64,000 nt of DNA from Noviherbaspirillum cavernae (GCF_003590875.1 NZ_QYUN01000002.1:1798001-1862000); one strand, 5' to 3'; shown: positions 1 through 9,085, counted from the first letter of the stretch. Numbers and translations are program-made. The notes: generated from the sequence alone by a model not told the origin.

Positions 1-1
1 G

Positions 2-706
2 GCGGGCTTCTGGAGCCCGGACATGCTGACCGAGGATATCGACATCAGCTGGAAGCTGCAGGTCAATCACTGGGATGCACGCTTCGAACCGCATGCCTTG
101 TGCTGGATATTGATGCCGGAAACCCTTGCCGGCTTGTGGAAGCAGCGATTGCGCTGGGCCATGGGCGGCAGCCAGGCGATACGCAAGTACGCCTTCATTT
201 TCACGAAATGGCGCTTCCGCCGCATGTGGCCGATTTATCTGGAATATGTCGGATCCGTGTTCTGGGCCTATGCGATGGGGCTGGTCGTCGCGCTGTGGCT
301 GCTCGGCTTGGTGATCAACATGCCGTTGCGTTGGCAGATCACGATTGTGCCGGGGTGGCATGGCGCGCTGATCGGTACGACCTGTCTCTTCCAGGTAATG
401 CTTGCGATGTGGCTTGACCGCCGTTATGACCAGCGCGTGTTCCGCCACTTCTTCTGGATGATCTGGTACCCCCTGGCCTACTGGATGCTGAATATGTGCG
501 TCACGATATGGTCGGTGCCAAAGGTCTTTGCCCGGCGCAAAGGCCGGCGGGCAGTCTGGATCAGCCCGGATCGCGGCGTGCGCATGCCAGTGCCGGAAAC
601 GCAAGCGGCTCCGGCGTCCGCCACAGGCCTGGTTCGCACACAGTCCGGAACCCATCCGCCAGCAGCCGCACCGGCCACGGTGCGGGAAGCGGTTCTTGAC
701 GAATGA
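2..706 (+). CDS. pgaC: Poly-beta-1,6-N-acetyl-D-glucosamine synthase PgaC, C-terminal part (5' end outside window)
   Basis: This is the C-terminal part of a processive family 2 glycosyltransferase that polymerises UDP-GlcNAc into biofilm PNAG at the inner membrane. The reading frame is already open at base 2, so the start lies upstream. The visible part has the acceptor-side TEDID motif near the window start and the QRLRW motif (QxxRW family) that binds the growing chain. Two hydrophobic segments follow, then a basic, Ala/Pro-rich cytoplasmic tail. The gene is followed after 24 bases by pgaD, as in pga operons. The tail after the last membrane segment looks variable and is probably not catalytic. 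Cellulose or hyaluronan synthases share the motifs, but the pgaD neighbour favours PgaC. Confidence 0.85.
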   Translation, partial: AGFWSPDMLTEDIDISWKLQVNHWDARFEPHALCWILMPETLAGLWKQRLRWAMGGSQAIRKYAFIFTKWRFRRMWPIYLEYVGSVFWAYAMGLVVALWLLGLVINMPLRWQITIVPGWHGALIGTTCLFQVMLAMWLDRRYDQRVFRHFFWMIWYPLAYWMLNMCVTIWSVPKVFARRKGRRAVWISPDRGVRMPVPETQAAPASATGLVRTQSGTHPPAAAPATVREAVLDE

Positions 707-730
707 GAAGAACATGATTGAGTGCAAAAC

Positions 731-1171
731 ATGTCATTGATTATTGATCAGCCATCGCTGACATCGATCCCGAAACGCATAGGGTGGGGCGGCGTCACCT
801 TCCTGTTCTGGACGGTGTGGATCTATCTTTGGATGCCGTTTATCACGCTCGCCGCATGGATGTTCGGCTATTACCAGGCCTACAGTCAGTTTCGGTGGGA
901 GCAGGAGGTGGAGGAACTGAAACGGCTGGTCATCCTGTACACCACCATCGTGGCATGGCTCGGCGGCTCATTGCTGTTATGGGCGCGGGTGGAATACATG
1001 CGATTCCGCAATGTGCATCGCCGCGCCTGGCCTGTCCCTGCGACGACGGAGGATCTTGCCCGGTACGCGGAATTGCCGGCTGCGGAGGTCAACGCATGGC
1101 AGCATGCGCGATGCGTCATCGCTCGTCACGATGAGCACGGCAAGCTGGTCGGCGCGGACGTCAGGGAGTGA
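731..1171 (+). CDS. pgaD: PNAG biosynthesis accessory protein PgaD
   Basis: This 146-residue membrane protein assists PgaC in PNAG polymerisation; in E. coli the PgaC-PgaD pair is activated by cyclic-di-GMP. Two hydrophobic helices are visible, at about residues 22-45 and 75-95, separated by a charged stretch, and a soluble C-terminal tail follows. This is the usual PgaD layout. I chose the ATG at 731; a GTG three codons upstream at 722 is in frame but offers no better ribosome site. The gene ends inside the 3' end of the convergent hpnE, with an 11-base overlap. The small size, the two-helix topology and the position after pgaC are the main support, because PgaD sequences diverge widely. Confidence 0.75.
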   Translation: MSLIIDQPSLTSIPKRIGWGGVTFLFWTVWIYLWMPFITLAAWMFGYYQAYSQFRWEQEVEELKRLVILYTTIVAWLGGSLLLWARVEYMRFRNVHRRAWPVPATTEDLARYAELPAAEVNAWQHARCVIARHDEHGKLVGADVRE

Positions 1172-2489
1172 GGCAGGCGGCTGCCTGCACGCCGCTTCTT
1201 ATCGCAGATTCCAGCGTTGCTGGATAGTCGCTGGCGGTGTAGTCGCCTGCAAGGATCAAGCCGTTCATGGCTGTGCGGTTGTCCGGCCGCTTGAGTCCCG
1301 GCGCGCACGAGAAGGTGGCGCGCTTTTCCGAGATGACTTTCGTCCATGCCGGATTGCGTAATTCCGGTCGCTGGAACGACGTCGCCAATTGCACGGCGAC
1401 GCCTTCTGCCAATGCCTGATGCCCCAGTTCGATCGCTTCGCTTGATGCACTGATGACGACCGCCAGCAGACCTTGCTGGTCCGCCGATATCTGTCCGCGA
1501 TCGAAAACGAACTGGCCGAATTCGCTGGCGGCTGCATCTTCGAGCAGTGCGAAAAAAGGCTGCTCCAGCCTGACTTCCGCTGCATACTGCAGATAGCAGG
1601 TAGTGATCGGCTCGTACCGGAATGACGACAGGTTGTCGGTTTCAGCCAATCCATTCAGCAGGATTGCTGCCTGTGCGGGTTGCGTGGCGATGATGACTGC
1701 ATCGAATCGGCCTTCGTCGTCCAGGGCAAACTCCTGAGCATTGACCTCGACTCGCCAGTGCCCATCCTGGCTGGAAACACGCTTGACGGTTGACGCACAT
1801 CGGACCGTGCCGCCATGACCTTGAATGAATGCCGCCGCTTGTTGCGGAAACAGTTCGCTTAGATCCACACGCGGGATCAGCATGTCCGAAGCGGCGCGGC
1901 GCGCTCCCAGGCTGTCGCGCAGCACGTTCAGGAATACCTGCGCAGAAGCACGCTCCGGTGGCGTATTCAGCGCGGCAATGCACAGCGGACGCCACATCAG
2001 GCTGACAAGGCGATCTGTTTGGTCGAAGCGATCGAGCAGTTCGGCGACGCTGCAATCTGTGTGCATTCGCCAATCCATCCAGCGCGCGGTGGTCGAAAAA
2101 CGGGCCAGCGACAATTTGTCGTCACGTCCCAATCCCTTTGCGCGCAACAATCCGACCAGCATATGGAAAGGGGCAGGCAGGCGCGGCGTCACGAAATCCA
2201 TGCCGCCGCATGCTTGCGGATACCGCATCTGCAGCGGCAGGCGCAGCAAGGCGTCGTCGGGATTGATGCCAACTGTCCGCATCAGCTTCAGTGATTCGGC
2301 ATATGCGCCCAGCAGGATGTGCTGGCCGTTATCGAGGACTTTTCCTTCAATCTCGACGCGCCTGGCTCGGCCGCCGAGCGTGCGCGCCGCCTCGAACAGC
2401 GTGACGCGATGCCCCTTACGCGACAGTTCTACTGCTGCGGCGCAACCGGCCCAACCGCCGCCGACCACTGCCACCGCCACCGAGCTCAC
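1161..2489 (-). CDS. hpnE: Hydroxysqualene dehydroxylase HpnE
   Basis: This 442-residue FAD enzyme is the last of three Hpn steps: it reduces hydroxysqualene to squalene, the precursor of hopanoids. The N-terminus carries a dinucleotide-binding GGGWAG motif at about residues 10-15 with the acidic residue of the second strand (FEAA). The C-terminus has the amine-oxidase-type FAD closing motif (AGDYTASDYPATLESA). Length and motifs fit squalene-associated FAD-dependent desaturases. It starts 3 bases after hpnD ends, so the two are surely co-transcribed. Phytoene desaturases are relatives, but the hpnC-hpnD neighbours make HpnE the better name. Confidence 0.9.
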   Translation of the reverse strand: MSSVAVAVVGGGWAGCAAAVELSRKGHRVTLFEAARTLGGRARRVEIEGKVLDNGQHILLGAYAESLKLMRTVGINPDDALLRLPLQMRYPQACGGMDFVTPRLPAPFHMLVGLLRAKGLGRDDKLSLARFSTTARWMDWRMHTDCSVAELLDRFDQTDRLVSLMWRPLCIAALNTPPERASAQVFLNVLRDSLGARRAASDMLIPRVDLSELFPQQAAAFIQGHGGTVRCASTVKRVSSQDGHWRVEVNAQEFALDDEGRFDAVIIATQPAQAAILLNGLAETDNLSSFRYEPITTCYLQYAAEVRLEQPFFALLEDAAASEFGQFVFDRGQISADQQGLLAVVISASSEAIELGHQALAEGVAVQLATSFQRPELRNPAWTKVISEKRATFSCAPGLKRPDNRTAMNGLILAGDYTASDYPATLESAIRSGVQAAACLTP

Positions 2490-2492
2490 AGC

Positions 2493-3326
2493 TCAACCCC
2501 GCACATAGGTTTTCCACGCCAGCCACAACTTGCGGATGGGCGTCAGGGAAATGCGTTGATTGAGCACATGGAAGCCATCGCGTTGAATCTCATCCAGGAG
2601 TGCGCGATAAATCGCCGCCATGATCAGCCCCGGCCGTTGCGCACGCCGGTCTTCGGAGGGCAGCAGCGCAAAGGCCTCGTCGTACGCTGCCTGCGCGCGT
2701 TCGGCCTGGAAACGCATCAGCTTTTCGAAGTTCTCGGTGTGGCGCGCATTCAGAATGTCGGCCGCAGTGACATCGAATTGCTGCAGTTCGCTCACGGGAA
2801 GGTAGATTCGTCCCTTGCGGGCATCGTCTCCGACGTCGCGGATGATGTTGGTCAGCTGGAAGGCCAGACCCAGCTTTTCGGCGTATTGCAGGGTTTCCGG
2901 ACGTGTCGCGCCGAAAATTGCGGCCGACAAGATGCCGACCACACTCGCCACATGCCAGCAGTAGCGTTTCAAGCCCGCGTAGTCAAGATAACGCGTTTGA
3001 TCCAGATCCATCTCCATGCCATCGACGATGGCGAGCAGATGCTTGCTGTCGAGTGAATAGGTGGTCATGTGCGGCTGCAATGCCTGTGTCACCGGGTGGG
3101 ATGGCGCGCCGGCGAGCATGGCTGCGATTTCCTTGCGCCACCAGGCGAGCTTGGTACGGGCGACCGATACGTCGGTGCATTCGTCCACGGTGTCATCGAC
3201 TTCGCGGCAAAATGCATAGAGCGCAGTGATCGCGCGACGGCGCTCGGGCGGAAGAAACAGGAAGCTGTAGTAGAAACTGGAGCCGCTCTCGACGGCTTTT
3301 TGCTGGCAATAATCGTCTGGCGACAT
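2493..3326 (-). CDS. hpnD: Presqualene diphosphate synthase HpnD
   Basis: This 277-residue all-helical trans-isoprenyl diphosphate synthase condenses two farnesyl diphosphates to presqualene diphosphate. The first aspartate-rich metal site is DDTVDE at residues 44-49 and the second is the DVGDD motif after the FQLTNIIR helix, both typical of squalene/phytoene synthases. It sits between hpnC (36-base gap) and hpnE (3-base gap) in the standard hpnC-D-E order. It is a distant paralogue of HpnC; the DDTVD form and gene order assign it to HpnD. No frameshift or missing metal ligand is seen. Confidence 0.92.
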   Translation of the reverse strand: MSPDDYCQQKAVESGSSFYYSFLFLPPERRRAITALYAFCREVDDTVDECTDVSVARTKLAWWRKEIAAMLAGAPSHPVTQALQPHMTTYSLDSKHLLAIVDGMEMDLDQTRYLDYAGLKRYCWHVASVVGILSAAIFGATRPETLQYAEKLGLAFQLTNIIRDVGDDARKGRIYLPVSELQQFDVTAADILNARHTENFEKLMRFQAERAQAAYDEAFALLPSEDRRAQRPGLIMAAIYRALLDEIQRDGFHVLNQRISLTPIRKLWLAWKTYVRG

Positions 3327-3362
3327 GAAAAATGGGGAGGAAACTGAGAGGAAGCCGCTATG

Positions 3363-4205
3363 CTAGCCGACTTGCCGCATGCGCGACAAACTGATTTTCA
3401 TTCGGAGCGCGCGCCAGGCGATCAGCAGCCAGTCGCGCGGACCAAGTTGGGGGCGCCGGTGAAATACATCACCGTCCGTCGCCTCGATCCGCTCCAGGAT
3501 ACGCAGCCCGCCTTGAACCACCAGGCGCAGCTCCCAGCCGATGCGTCCGGGCAGGCGCAAGGCCAGCGGCGAGCCGGACAGCATCATTGCGCGCGCGCGC
3601 TCGATTTCGAAGCGCATCAATGCCCGCCATTCGGCATTGAGGTGCGCCGCGGCGATCTGGTGTTCGGTGACGCCGAAATGCGCGAGGTCTTCCTGCGGTA
3701 TATATATGCGGTCCTTTTTCCAGTCGATGGCCACGTCCTGCAAGAAATTAATCAGCTGCAAGGCCGAGCAGATCGCATCGGAGTCACGCAAATTTCCCTC
3801 GTCCGCCGCATCATATAAATGCAGCATCAGAATGCCGACCGGATTTGCCGAGCGGCAGCAATAGTCCTGCAGGTCCAGGAATGTCGCATACCTTGTCGTT
3901 GTCACATCCTGTTTGAAGGCCGACAGTAAATCGTGAAACGGCTGGAGAGGCAGCCGGTAGTTATCGATGACTTGTGCGAGCCGGCTGAAAAGAGCTGATT
4001 GCGACGCTTGATGCCGCGCAATGCCGGCGAGGGCATCTTCATAAGCATTGAGTGCCGCGATGCGGGCCTCCGGGCGGGCATCGCCCTCGTCCGCCAGATC
4101 GTCCGCGCTGCGGGCAAAGGCATAGATTGCTTCGACCGCAGGACGCAGGCGCGACGGTAGCAGAATCGACGCGACAGGGAAGTTTTCGTAGTGATCAACC
4201 GGCAT
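3363..4205 (-). CDS. hpnC: Hydroxysqualene synthase HpnC
   Basis: This 280-residue squalene/phytoene-synthase-family enzyme converts presqualene diphosphate to hydroxysqualene. The first Asp-rich site is DDLADE at residues 35-40 and the second is the FLQDVAID segment. The frame stays open for 63 codons upstream, but the family N-terminus (MPVDHYENFPVAS) begins at the ATG at 4205. No strong Shine-Dalgarno is visible there. The gene heads the hpnCDE operon, divergent from the RND operon across a 165-base gap. A squalene-hopene cyclase gene is not in the window, so the end product, hopanoid or squalene, cannot be decided here. Confidence 0.9.
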   Translation of the reverse strand: MPVDHYENFPVASILLPSRLRPAVEAIYAFARSADDLADEGDARPEARIAALNAYEDALAGIARHQASQSALFSRLAQVIDNYRLPLQPFHDLLSAFKQDVTTTRYATFLDLQDYCCRSANPVGILMLHLYDAADEGNLRDSDAICSALQLINFLQDVAIDWKKDRIYIPQEDLAHFGVTEHQIAAAHLNAEWRALMRFEIERARAMMLSGSPLALRLPGRIGWELRLVVQGGLRILERIEATDGDVFHRRPQLGPRDWLLIAWRALRMKISLSRMRQVG

Positions 4206-4253
4206 TGTTAGGTAAATGACTAAAAAGTCATATGAAAACTGGACAGCCCTGCT

Positions 4254-4280
4254 TATAATTACTAACCAGTCAGTCAGTAA
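4254..4280 (+). promoter_or_regulatory. Perfect -10 hexamer followed by a TetR-like palindromic operator before the RND operon
   Basis: A perfect TATAAT lies at 4254-4259. It is followed by an imperfect palindrome at 4259-4280 whose outer arms are TTACT and AGTAA, with inner AC/GT. A repressor bound here would cover the transcription start. Arms of the ACTnAC type are common for TetR regulators of efflux operons. No good -35 is seen, and no regulator gene is adjacent. The site could also influence the divergent hpnC. Confidence 0.5.
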
Positions 4281-4370
4281 CTTGTCTTGGGTGCCGAAAC
4301 AGATAGCAGCGCTGTCATCAAGTCGTTGCTTCGGCAGAAATTTTTCAGGTCGAATAGTAAAGGAAAATTC

Positions 4371-5573
4371 GTGGATGCTCTGATCAATCCCCATCAGCCT
4401 GTGCAGGAAGGACGTGTTGTCAATCGCACTGCGCTACTGGCTATCGCCGCCATGATTGTGCTGGGCGGCTGCTCCAAAGAGATCGCGAAAACCGAAGACA
4501 TCCGGCCTGTACGCGCCATCCAGTTGAGCGCCGAAAACGCGAACATCGCGGCCGAATTCTCCGGCGAGGTGCGTGCCCGCATCGAATCGCGGCTCGGGTT
4601 CCGTGTTGGAGGAAAGATCGTGGAGCGCAAGGTCGATGTCGGTGCCGTGGTCAAGCGCGGCCAGCCGTTGATGCAGCTCGATCCGCAGGATTTGCGACTA
4701 GCGCAGGCACAGGCCAATGCCGGATTGAAAGCGGCAGAAAGCAACCGCGATCTGGCCAAGGCGGAGTTAAAACGCTATCAGGATCTGCGCGAAAAGAATT
4801 TCGTCAGTCAGGCGGTACTTGAAGCCAAGGAGACTTCGTATCAAGCGGCGCAGGCAAGCTACGACCAGGCGCTTGCCGGGTACCGCAATCAGTCCAACCA
4901 GGCTGGCTACTCCACGCTGCTGTCCGACGTGGATGGTGTTGTCACCTCCGTCGATGCCGAAGCCGGGCAGGTGGTCGCGGCCGGAACTCCGGTGGTGCGC
5001 GTGGCCCAGGCGGGCGAAAAGGAAATCGTCATCGGCCTGCCGGAAGACAAGGTCGATGCATTGCGCCGCGTCACGGATGTTCGCGTCCGGACATGGGCCA
5101 GACCGGACGCGATCCTGGTGGGCAAGCTCCGCGAAGTGTCGCCTGTCGCGGACCCCGTGACCCGGACCTACACCGCAAAGGTGTCGATTCCGGACGCATC
5201 GAACGACGTCAAGCTCGGCATGACGGCCTATGTCAGTTTCGCGACGAGGACGCCGAACGCCAGCATCAAGGTGCCGCTTACTGCACTGTTCCAGGACAAG
5301 GCGAACACAGCCGTATGGATTGTTGAAAACGGCGCAGTCAGACTCGTGCCGGTACAGGTTGCAGGCTCGTCAGGCAATGACATCCTGCTCGCCGGCGGTG
5401 TTTCGCCGGGCCAGACCGTTGTGACCGGCGGCGTCAACCTGCTCAAGCCTGGTCAGAAAGTGACGATCCTCGGCGACGACGCCATCGCCAAACCAGACAA
5501 CAAACTGGCGGGAAAAGAAGACGCCGGAAATGGCGTCAAGACCAATGGCGCAGGAACAGGAGCCGGTAAATGA
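4371..5573 (+). CDS. RND efflux periplasmic adaptor lipoprotein (membrane fusion protein)
   Basis: This 400-residue adaptor links an inner-membrane RND pump to an outer-membrane channel. The start is taken as GTG 4371, preceded by AAAGGA at 4359-4364. Translation from there gives a basic n-region, a hydrophobic stretch and a lipobox LGGC with the lipid-carrying Cys at residue 34. A lipoyl/hairpin/barrel arrangement follows: the lipoyl half with RLGFRVGGKI, an Ala/Gln-rich alpha-hairpin, the second lipoyl half, then beta-barrel and membrane-proximal domains. The Lys/Gly-rich tail (last 30 residues) is low complexity. It overlaps the pump gene by ATGA. A longer frame opens at 4287 but would bury the signal peptide. 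Confidence 0.88.
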   Translation: MDALINPHQPVQEGRVVNRTALLAIAAMIVLGGCSKEIAKTEDIRPVRAIQLSAENANIAAEFSGEVRARIESRLGFRVGGKIVERKVDVGAVVKRGQPLMQLDPQDLRLAQAQANAGLKAAESNRDLAKAELKRYQDLREKNFVSQAVLEAKETSYQAAQASYDQALAGYRNQSNQAGYSTLLSDVDGVVTSVDAEAGQVVAAGTPVVRVAQAGEKEIVIGLPEDKVDALRRVTDVRVRTWARPDAILVGKLREVSPVADPVTRTYTAKVSIPDASNDVKLGMTAYVSFATRTPNASIKVPLTALFQDKANTAVWIVENGAVRLVPVQVAGSSGNDILLAGGVSPGQTVVTGGVNLLKPGQKVTILGDDAIAKPDNKLAGKEDAGNGVKTNGAGTGAGK

Positions 5574-8500
5574 AGGGCGGCTTCAACCTGTCGCGCTGGG
5601 CGCTGGAACATATCCCGCTCACGCGTTACCTGATTGTCGTACTGTTGCTCGGCGGCATTTTGAGTTATGGGCGTCTGGGTCAGGATGAGGATCCGCCGTT
5701 TACGTTTCGCGCGATGGTGGTGCGGGCGATGTGGCCGGGCGCGACCGCACTGCAAATGGCGGACCAGGTAACGGACAAGCTGGAAAAAAAGCTGCAGGAA
5801 ACCCCTTATATCGACAAGATCCGCAGCTATTCGAAGCCAGGCGAGACGCTCATCATTCTGCAATTGCGTGAATCCACGCCGCCGAAGGAAACCGCGGGCG
5901 CGTGGTATCAGGTCCGCAAGAAGATCGGCGACATCCGCGGCACGCTGCCTGCCGGGGTTGTCGGGCCGTTTTTCAACGATGAGTTCGGCGACACCTACGG
6001 TTCGATTTTCGCGCTTTCCGGTGACGGCTTCAGCTATGCCGAGGTCAAGGATTACGCCGACTTCATCCGCCAGCAGTTCCTGCGCGTGCCATCGGTCGCG
6101 AAGGTCGAACTGCTCGGCGTGCAGGACGAAAAGATCAACATCGAGTTTTCGCACAAGAAGTTCGCGCAACTCGGCATTCCGATCGAGACGATCATCGCGC
6201 AGATCAACGCACAAAACATCGTGGAAGCGACGGGCGTCCTCGTGACCGCCACCGACAATCTGCAGGTGCGCGTGACAGGCGCAATGAAAACAGTCAAGGA
6301 TCTGGAAGAGCTGGAGCTGCGTGCCAGCGGGACCACGTTCCGCCTGGGCGATTTTGCCACCATCAAGCGCGAATACAAGGACCCGCCGCAGGACAAGATG
6401 CGCTTCAACGGCAAGGAAGTCATCGGTCTCGGCATCTCGATGGAAAAGGGTGGCGACATCATCGCTCTGGGACATGATCTGCAAAAGACCGTGACCGATC
6501 TCAAGCGCAGTCTGCCGGTCGGCGTCGAGCTGGAGCAGGTCTCGGATCAGCCGCAGGCCGTGACATCGTCCGTCAACGAGTTCCTGAAGGTGCTGACCGA
6601 GGCAGTACTGATCGTGCTGGCAGTGAGCTTCATCGCACTCGGTCTGCACACCAAACCATTCCGCCTCGACGTGCGGCCCGGACTCGTGGTGGCATTGACG
6701 ATCCCGCTGGTGCTGGCGGTTACATTCCTGTTCATGCGCATCTTCAACATCGACTTGCACAAGATCTCGCTCGGTGCGCTGATCATCGCGCTTGGGCTTC
6801 TCGTGGACGACGCGATCATCGCGGTCGAGATGATGGTGCGGAAGATGGAGGAGGGGCTTTCCCGCTTCGATGCGGCCACCTTCGCCTACACCTCGACGGC
6901 GATGCCGATGCTGACGGGTACGTTGATCACGGCGGCGGGCTTCCTGCCGATCGGATTGGCGAAGTCGGCGGCGGGCGAATATACCTTCTCGATGTTTTCG
7001 GTCAACGCCCTGGCACTGCTGATCTCGTGGTTCGCGGCCGTCTTGTTCACGCCCTACATCGGCTACGTGCTGTTGAAAGTCAAGCCCGCCGCCAATGCGG
7101 ACGGTCATCATGAGCTGTTTGACACCCCGTTCTATACGCGTTTCCGCGCACTGGTGAACTGGTGCGTCGAATGGCGCAAGACCACCATCGTGGCCACGCT
7201 GGCGATCTTCGGCTTGGGCGTGTTCGGTTTCAAATTCATCGAGCAGCAGTTCTTCCCTGATTCCAGCAGGCCGGAATTGATGGTGGAACTGTGGATGCCG
7301 GAAGGTACGGCTTTCGCCGCGACCGAAGCGCAGGCGAAGAAGTTCGAAGCCTTCATTCGCAAGCAAGATGGCGTGGAAAGCGTGACCAGCTACGTCGGTA
7401 CCGGCAGCCCGCGATTCTATCTGCCGCTTGACCAGATATTCCCGCAGACCAACGTGTCGCAAATCGTGGTCCTGCCGAAGGACTTGGAGGCACGCGAGGC
7501 ATTGCGCCTCAAGATTGTCGATGTCTTCAAGACCGATTTCCCTGAAGTGCGAGGACGCGTCAAGCTCTTGCCGAACGGGCCGCCCGTGCCTTATCCGGTG
7601 CAGTTCCGCGTCACCGGCACGGAAGTCGGCAAGGTGCGCGCCATTGCCGATCAGGTGAAAGAAATCATGCGCGCCAATCCCAATGCGATCGGCGTCAACG
7701 ACAACTGGAACGAGTCGGTCAAGGTCCTGCGTCTTGAACTTGATCAGGACAAATTGCGCGCGCTAGGCATCAGTTCGCAGACCGTGATGCGTGCCGCCAA
7801 TACGGTTCTGACCGGGACCACCATTGGTCAGTATCGTGATGAAAACAAGCTGATCGACATCGTCCTCAGGCAGCCGGTCGAGGAGCGCGCCACCATCACT
7901 GCGTTGAGTGAAGCGAATATCCCGACCGCGAGCGGCAAATCGGTTCCGTTGGCGCAAGTGGCGCGTCCCGTATTCGTCTGGGAGCCGGGAGTTGTGTGGC
8001 GTGAAGGGCGCGAATGGGCGATCACGGTGCAGTCGGATGTGATCGATGGCATTCAGGGGCCGACCGTATCGAGCCAGATCGATCCGGATCTCAACAGACT
8101 GCGCGCCCAGCTGCCCGCCGGTTACAAGATCGAACTGGCAGGTGCCGCAGCGGATAGCGGCAAGGCGCAGGAATCGATTGCCGCCAATGTGCCGCTCGTG
8201 ATCTTCATCATCTTCACGCTGCTGATGCTGCAATTGCACAGTTTCTCGCGCTCCGTACTGGTATTCCTGACCGGACCACTGGGGGTCGCCGGCGCGGCAC
8301 TTGCCTTGCTGTTGCTGCAAAGGCCGTTCGGCTTCGTGGCGCAGCTCGGAGTGATTGCACTGTTCGGCATGATCATCCGCAATTCGGTGATTCTCATTGA
8401 CCAGATCGAGCACGACATTGCAGAAGGCGTCCCGCCATGGAACGCGGTGGTGGAATCAGCCGTACGCCGCTTCAGGCCGATCATCCTGACTGCGGCAGCC

Positions 8501-8674
8501 GCAGTGCTGGCGATGATTCCTCTGTCGCGCTCAGTGTTCTGGGGACCGATGGCGGTTGCCATCATGGGCGGTCTGATCATCGCCACCGCGTTAACCTTGC
8601 TGTTCCTGCCTGCACTGTACGCAGCCTGGTTCCGCGTGAAGAAGCCGGTGCCGAAAACTGCCACCATTCCGTAA
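5570..8674 (+). CDS. RND-family efflux pump inner-membrane subunit (AcrB/HAE1-like)
   Basis: This 1034-residue protein is the proton-driven pump subunit. It has the RND layout: one N-terminal helix, a large periplasmic loop, a block of helices, then a repeat of the whole unit. Helix 4 holds the proton-relay pair in GLLVDDAIIAVEMM, matching the Asp-Asp of AcrB. It overlaps the adaptor gene by four bases, so the two are translationally coupled. No TolC-like outer-membrane gene follows, so the channel must be encoded elsewhere. The substrate cannot be read from the sequence. The N-terminal WALEHIPLTRY helix resembles multidrug-type (HAE-1) pumps of the 1030-residue class more than heavy-metal CusA. 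Confidence 0.9.
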   Translation: MKGGFNLSRWALEHIPLTRYLIVVLLLGGILSYGRLGQDEDPPFTFRAMVVRAMWPGATALQMADQVTDKLEKKLQETPYIDKIRSYSKPGETLIILQLRESTPPKETAGAWYQVRKKIGDIRGTLPAGVVGPFFNDEFGDTYGSIFALSGDGFSYAEVKDYADFIRQQFLRVPSVAKVELLGVQDEKINIEFSHKKFAQLGIPIETIIAQINAQNIVEATGVLVTATDNLQVRVTGAMKTVKDLEELELRASGTTFRLGDFATIKREYKDPPQDKMRFNGKEVIGLGISMEKGGDIIALGHDLQKTVTDLKRSLPVGVELEQVSDQPQAVTSSVNEFLKVLTEAVLIVLAVSFIALGLHTKPFRLDVRPGLVVALTIPLVLAVTFLFMRIFNIDLHKISLGALIIALGLLVDDAIIAVEMMVRKMEEGLSRFDAATFAYTSTAMPMLTGTLITAAGFLPIGLAKSAAGEYTFSMFSVNALALLISWFAAVLFTPYIGYVLLKVKPAANADGHHELFDTPFYTRFRALVNWCVEWRKTTIVATLAIFGLGVFGFKFIEQQFFPDSSRPELMVELWMPEGTAFAATEAQAKKFEAFIRKQDGVESVTSYVGTGSPRFYLPLDQIFPQTNVSQIVVLPKDLEAREALRLKIVDVFKTDFPEVRGRVKLLPNGPPVPYPVQFRVTGTEVGKVRAIADQVKEIMRANPNAIGVNDNWNESVKVLRLELDQDKLRALGISSQTVMRAANTVLTGTTIGQYRDENKLIDIVLRQPVEERATITALSEANIPTASGKSVPLAQVARPVFVWEPGVVWREGREWAITVQSDVIDGIQGPTVSSQIDPDLNRLRAQLPAGYKIELAGAAADSGKAQESIAANVPLVIFIIFTLLMLQLHSFSRSVLVFLTGPLGVAGAALALLLLQRPFGFVAQLGVIALFGMIIRNSVILIDQIEHDIAEGVPPWNAVVESAVRRFRPIILTAAAAVLAMIPLSRSVFWGPMAVAIMGGLIIATALTLLFLPALYAAWFRVKKPVPKTATIP

Positions 8675-8695
8675 ACCCGAGGATGCGATTCCGAG

Positions 8696-8735
8696 GAGTC
8701 GCGCAGCATCCGGACGCCGGCATGCTGCGCGATTC
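8696..8735 (+). terminator. Stem-loop after the RND operon
   Basis: A 14-bp stem (GAGTCGCGCAGCAT with its near-perfect complement, one G-T pair) closes a 12-base loop that is itself partly self-complementary. It starts 22 bases after the pump stop codon. There is no T-run, so it may protect the 3' end or act with Rho rather than terminate by itself. Confidence 0.5.
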
Positions 8736-8901
8736 AATGTACGCAATCGATCCTTGGCGCGCGTGGCGATGACAGGGCGTGGCATGTCATGCCGAATGGA
8801 AAATACTGTATTTCAGTGTGCAAATGATTTCGCTGCCGCGCAAAACGCAGACATCCCCGTGTGCTTCAGGTAAAATGCCCGGTTGAAGTGAATAGGCAGG
8901 C

Positions 8902-8943
8902 AAAGGGGCGGCCAGTTTCTGTTTGATGGTCGCTTTTCTTTTT
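8902..8943 (+). terminator. Possible intrinsic terminator upstream of tRNA-Leu
   Basis: A 7-bp stem GCGGCCA/TGGTCGC is followed by a T-rich run at 8934-8943. It lies 27 bases before tRNA-Leu and may insulate the tRNA from upstream transcription. The region 8675-8969 holds no gene that I can support. Confidence 0.4.
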
Positions 8944-8969
8944 ATTCGCAAATTGTTTAAAACCATCCC

Positions 8970-9056
8970 GCGAGGATGGCGAAATTGGTAGACGCACCAG
9001 GTTTAGGTCCTGACGCCAGCAATGGTGTGGGGGTTCGAGTCCCCCTCCTCGCACCA
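8970..9056 (+). tRNA. tRNA-Leu (anticodon TAG)
   Basis: The 87-base cloverleaf has acceptor stem GCGAGGA/TCCTCGC, an encoded CCA end, a long class II variable arm, and the anticodon loop TTTAGGT at 9002-9008 with TAG at 9004-9006. The GGTTCGAGTCC T-arm is standard. The outermost anticodon-stem pair appears to be C-A rather than a Watson-Crick pair. It lies 29 bases before tig. Confidence 0.95.
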
Positions 9057-9085
9057 CGAAATATTTAATTTTTTGGACGATTCAC

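Noticed and set aside
5453..7462. A 669-codon minus-strand frame opposite the RND pump gene
   Set aside because: It is the antisense of a clear RND gene. It is rich in Arg, His, Gln and Asp with no domain or signal, typical of a high-GC shadow frame.
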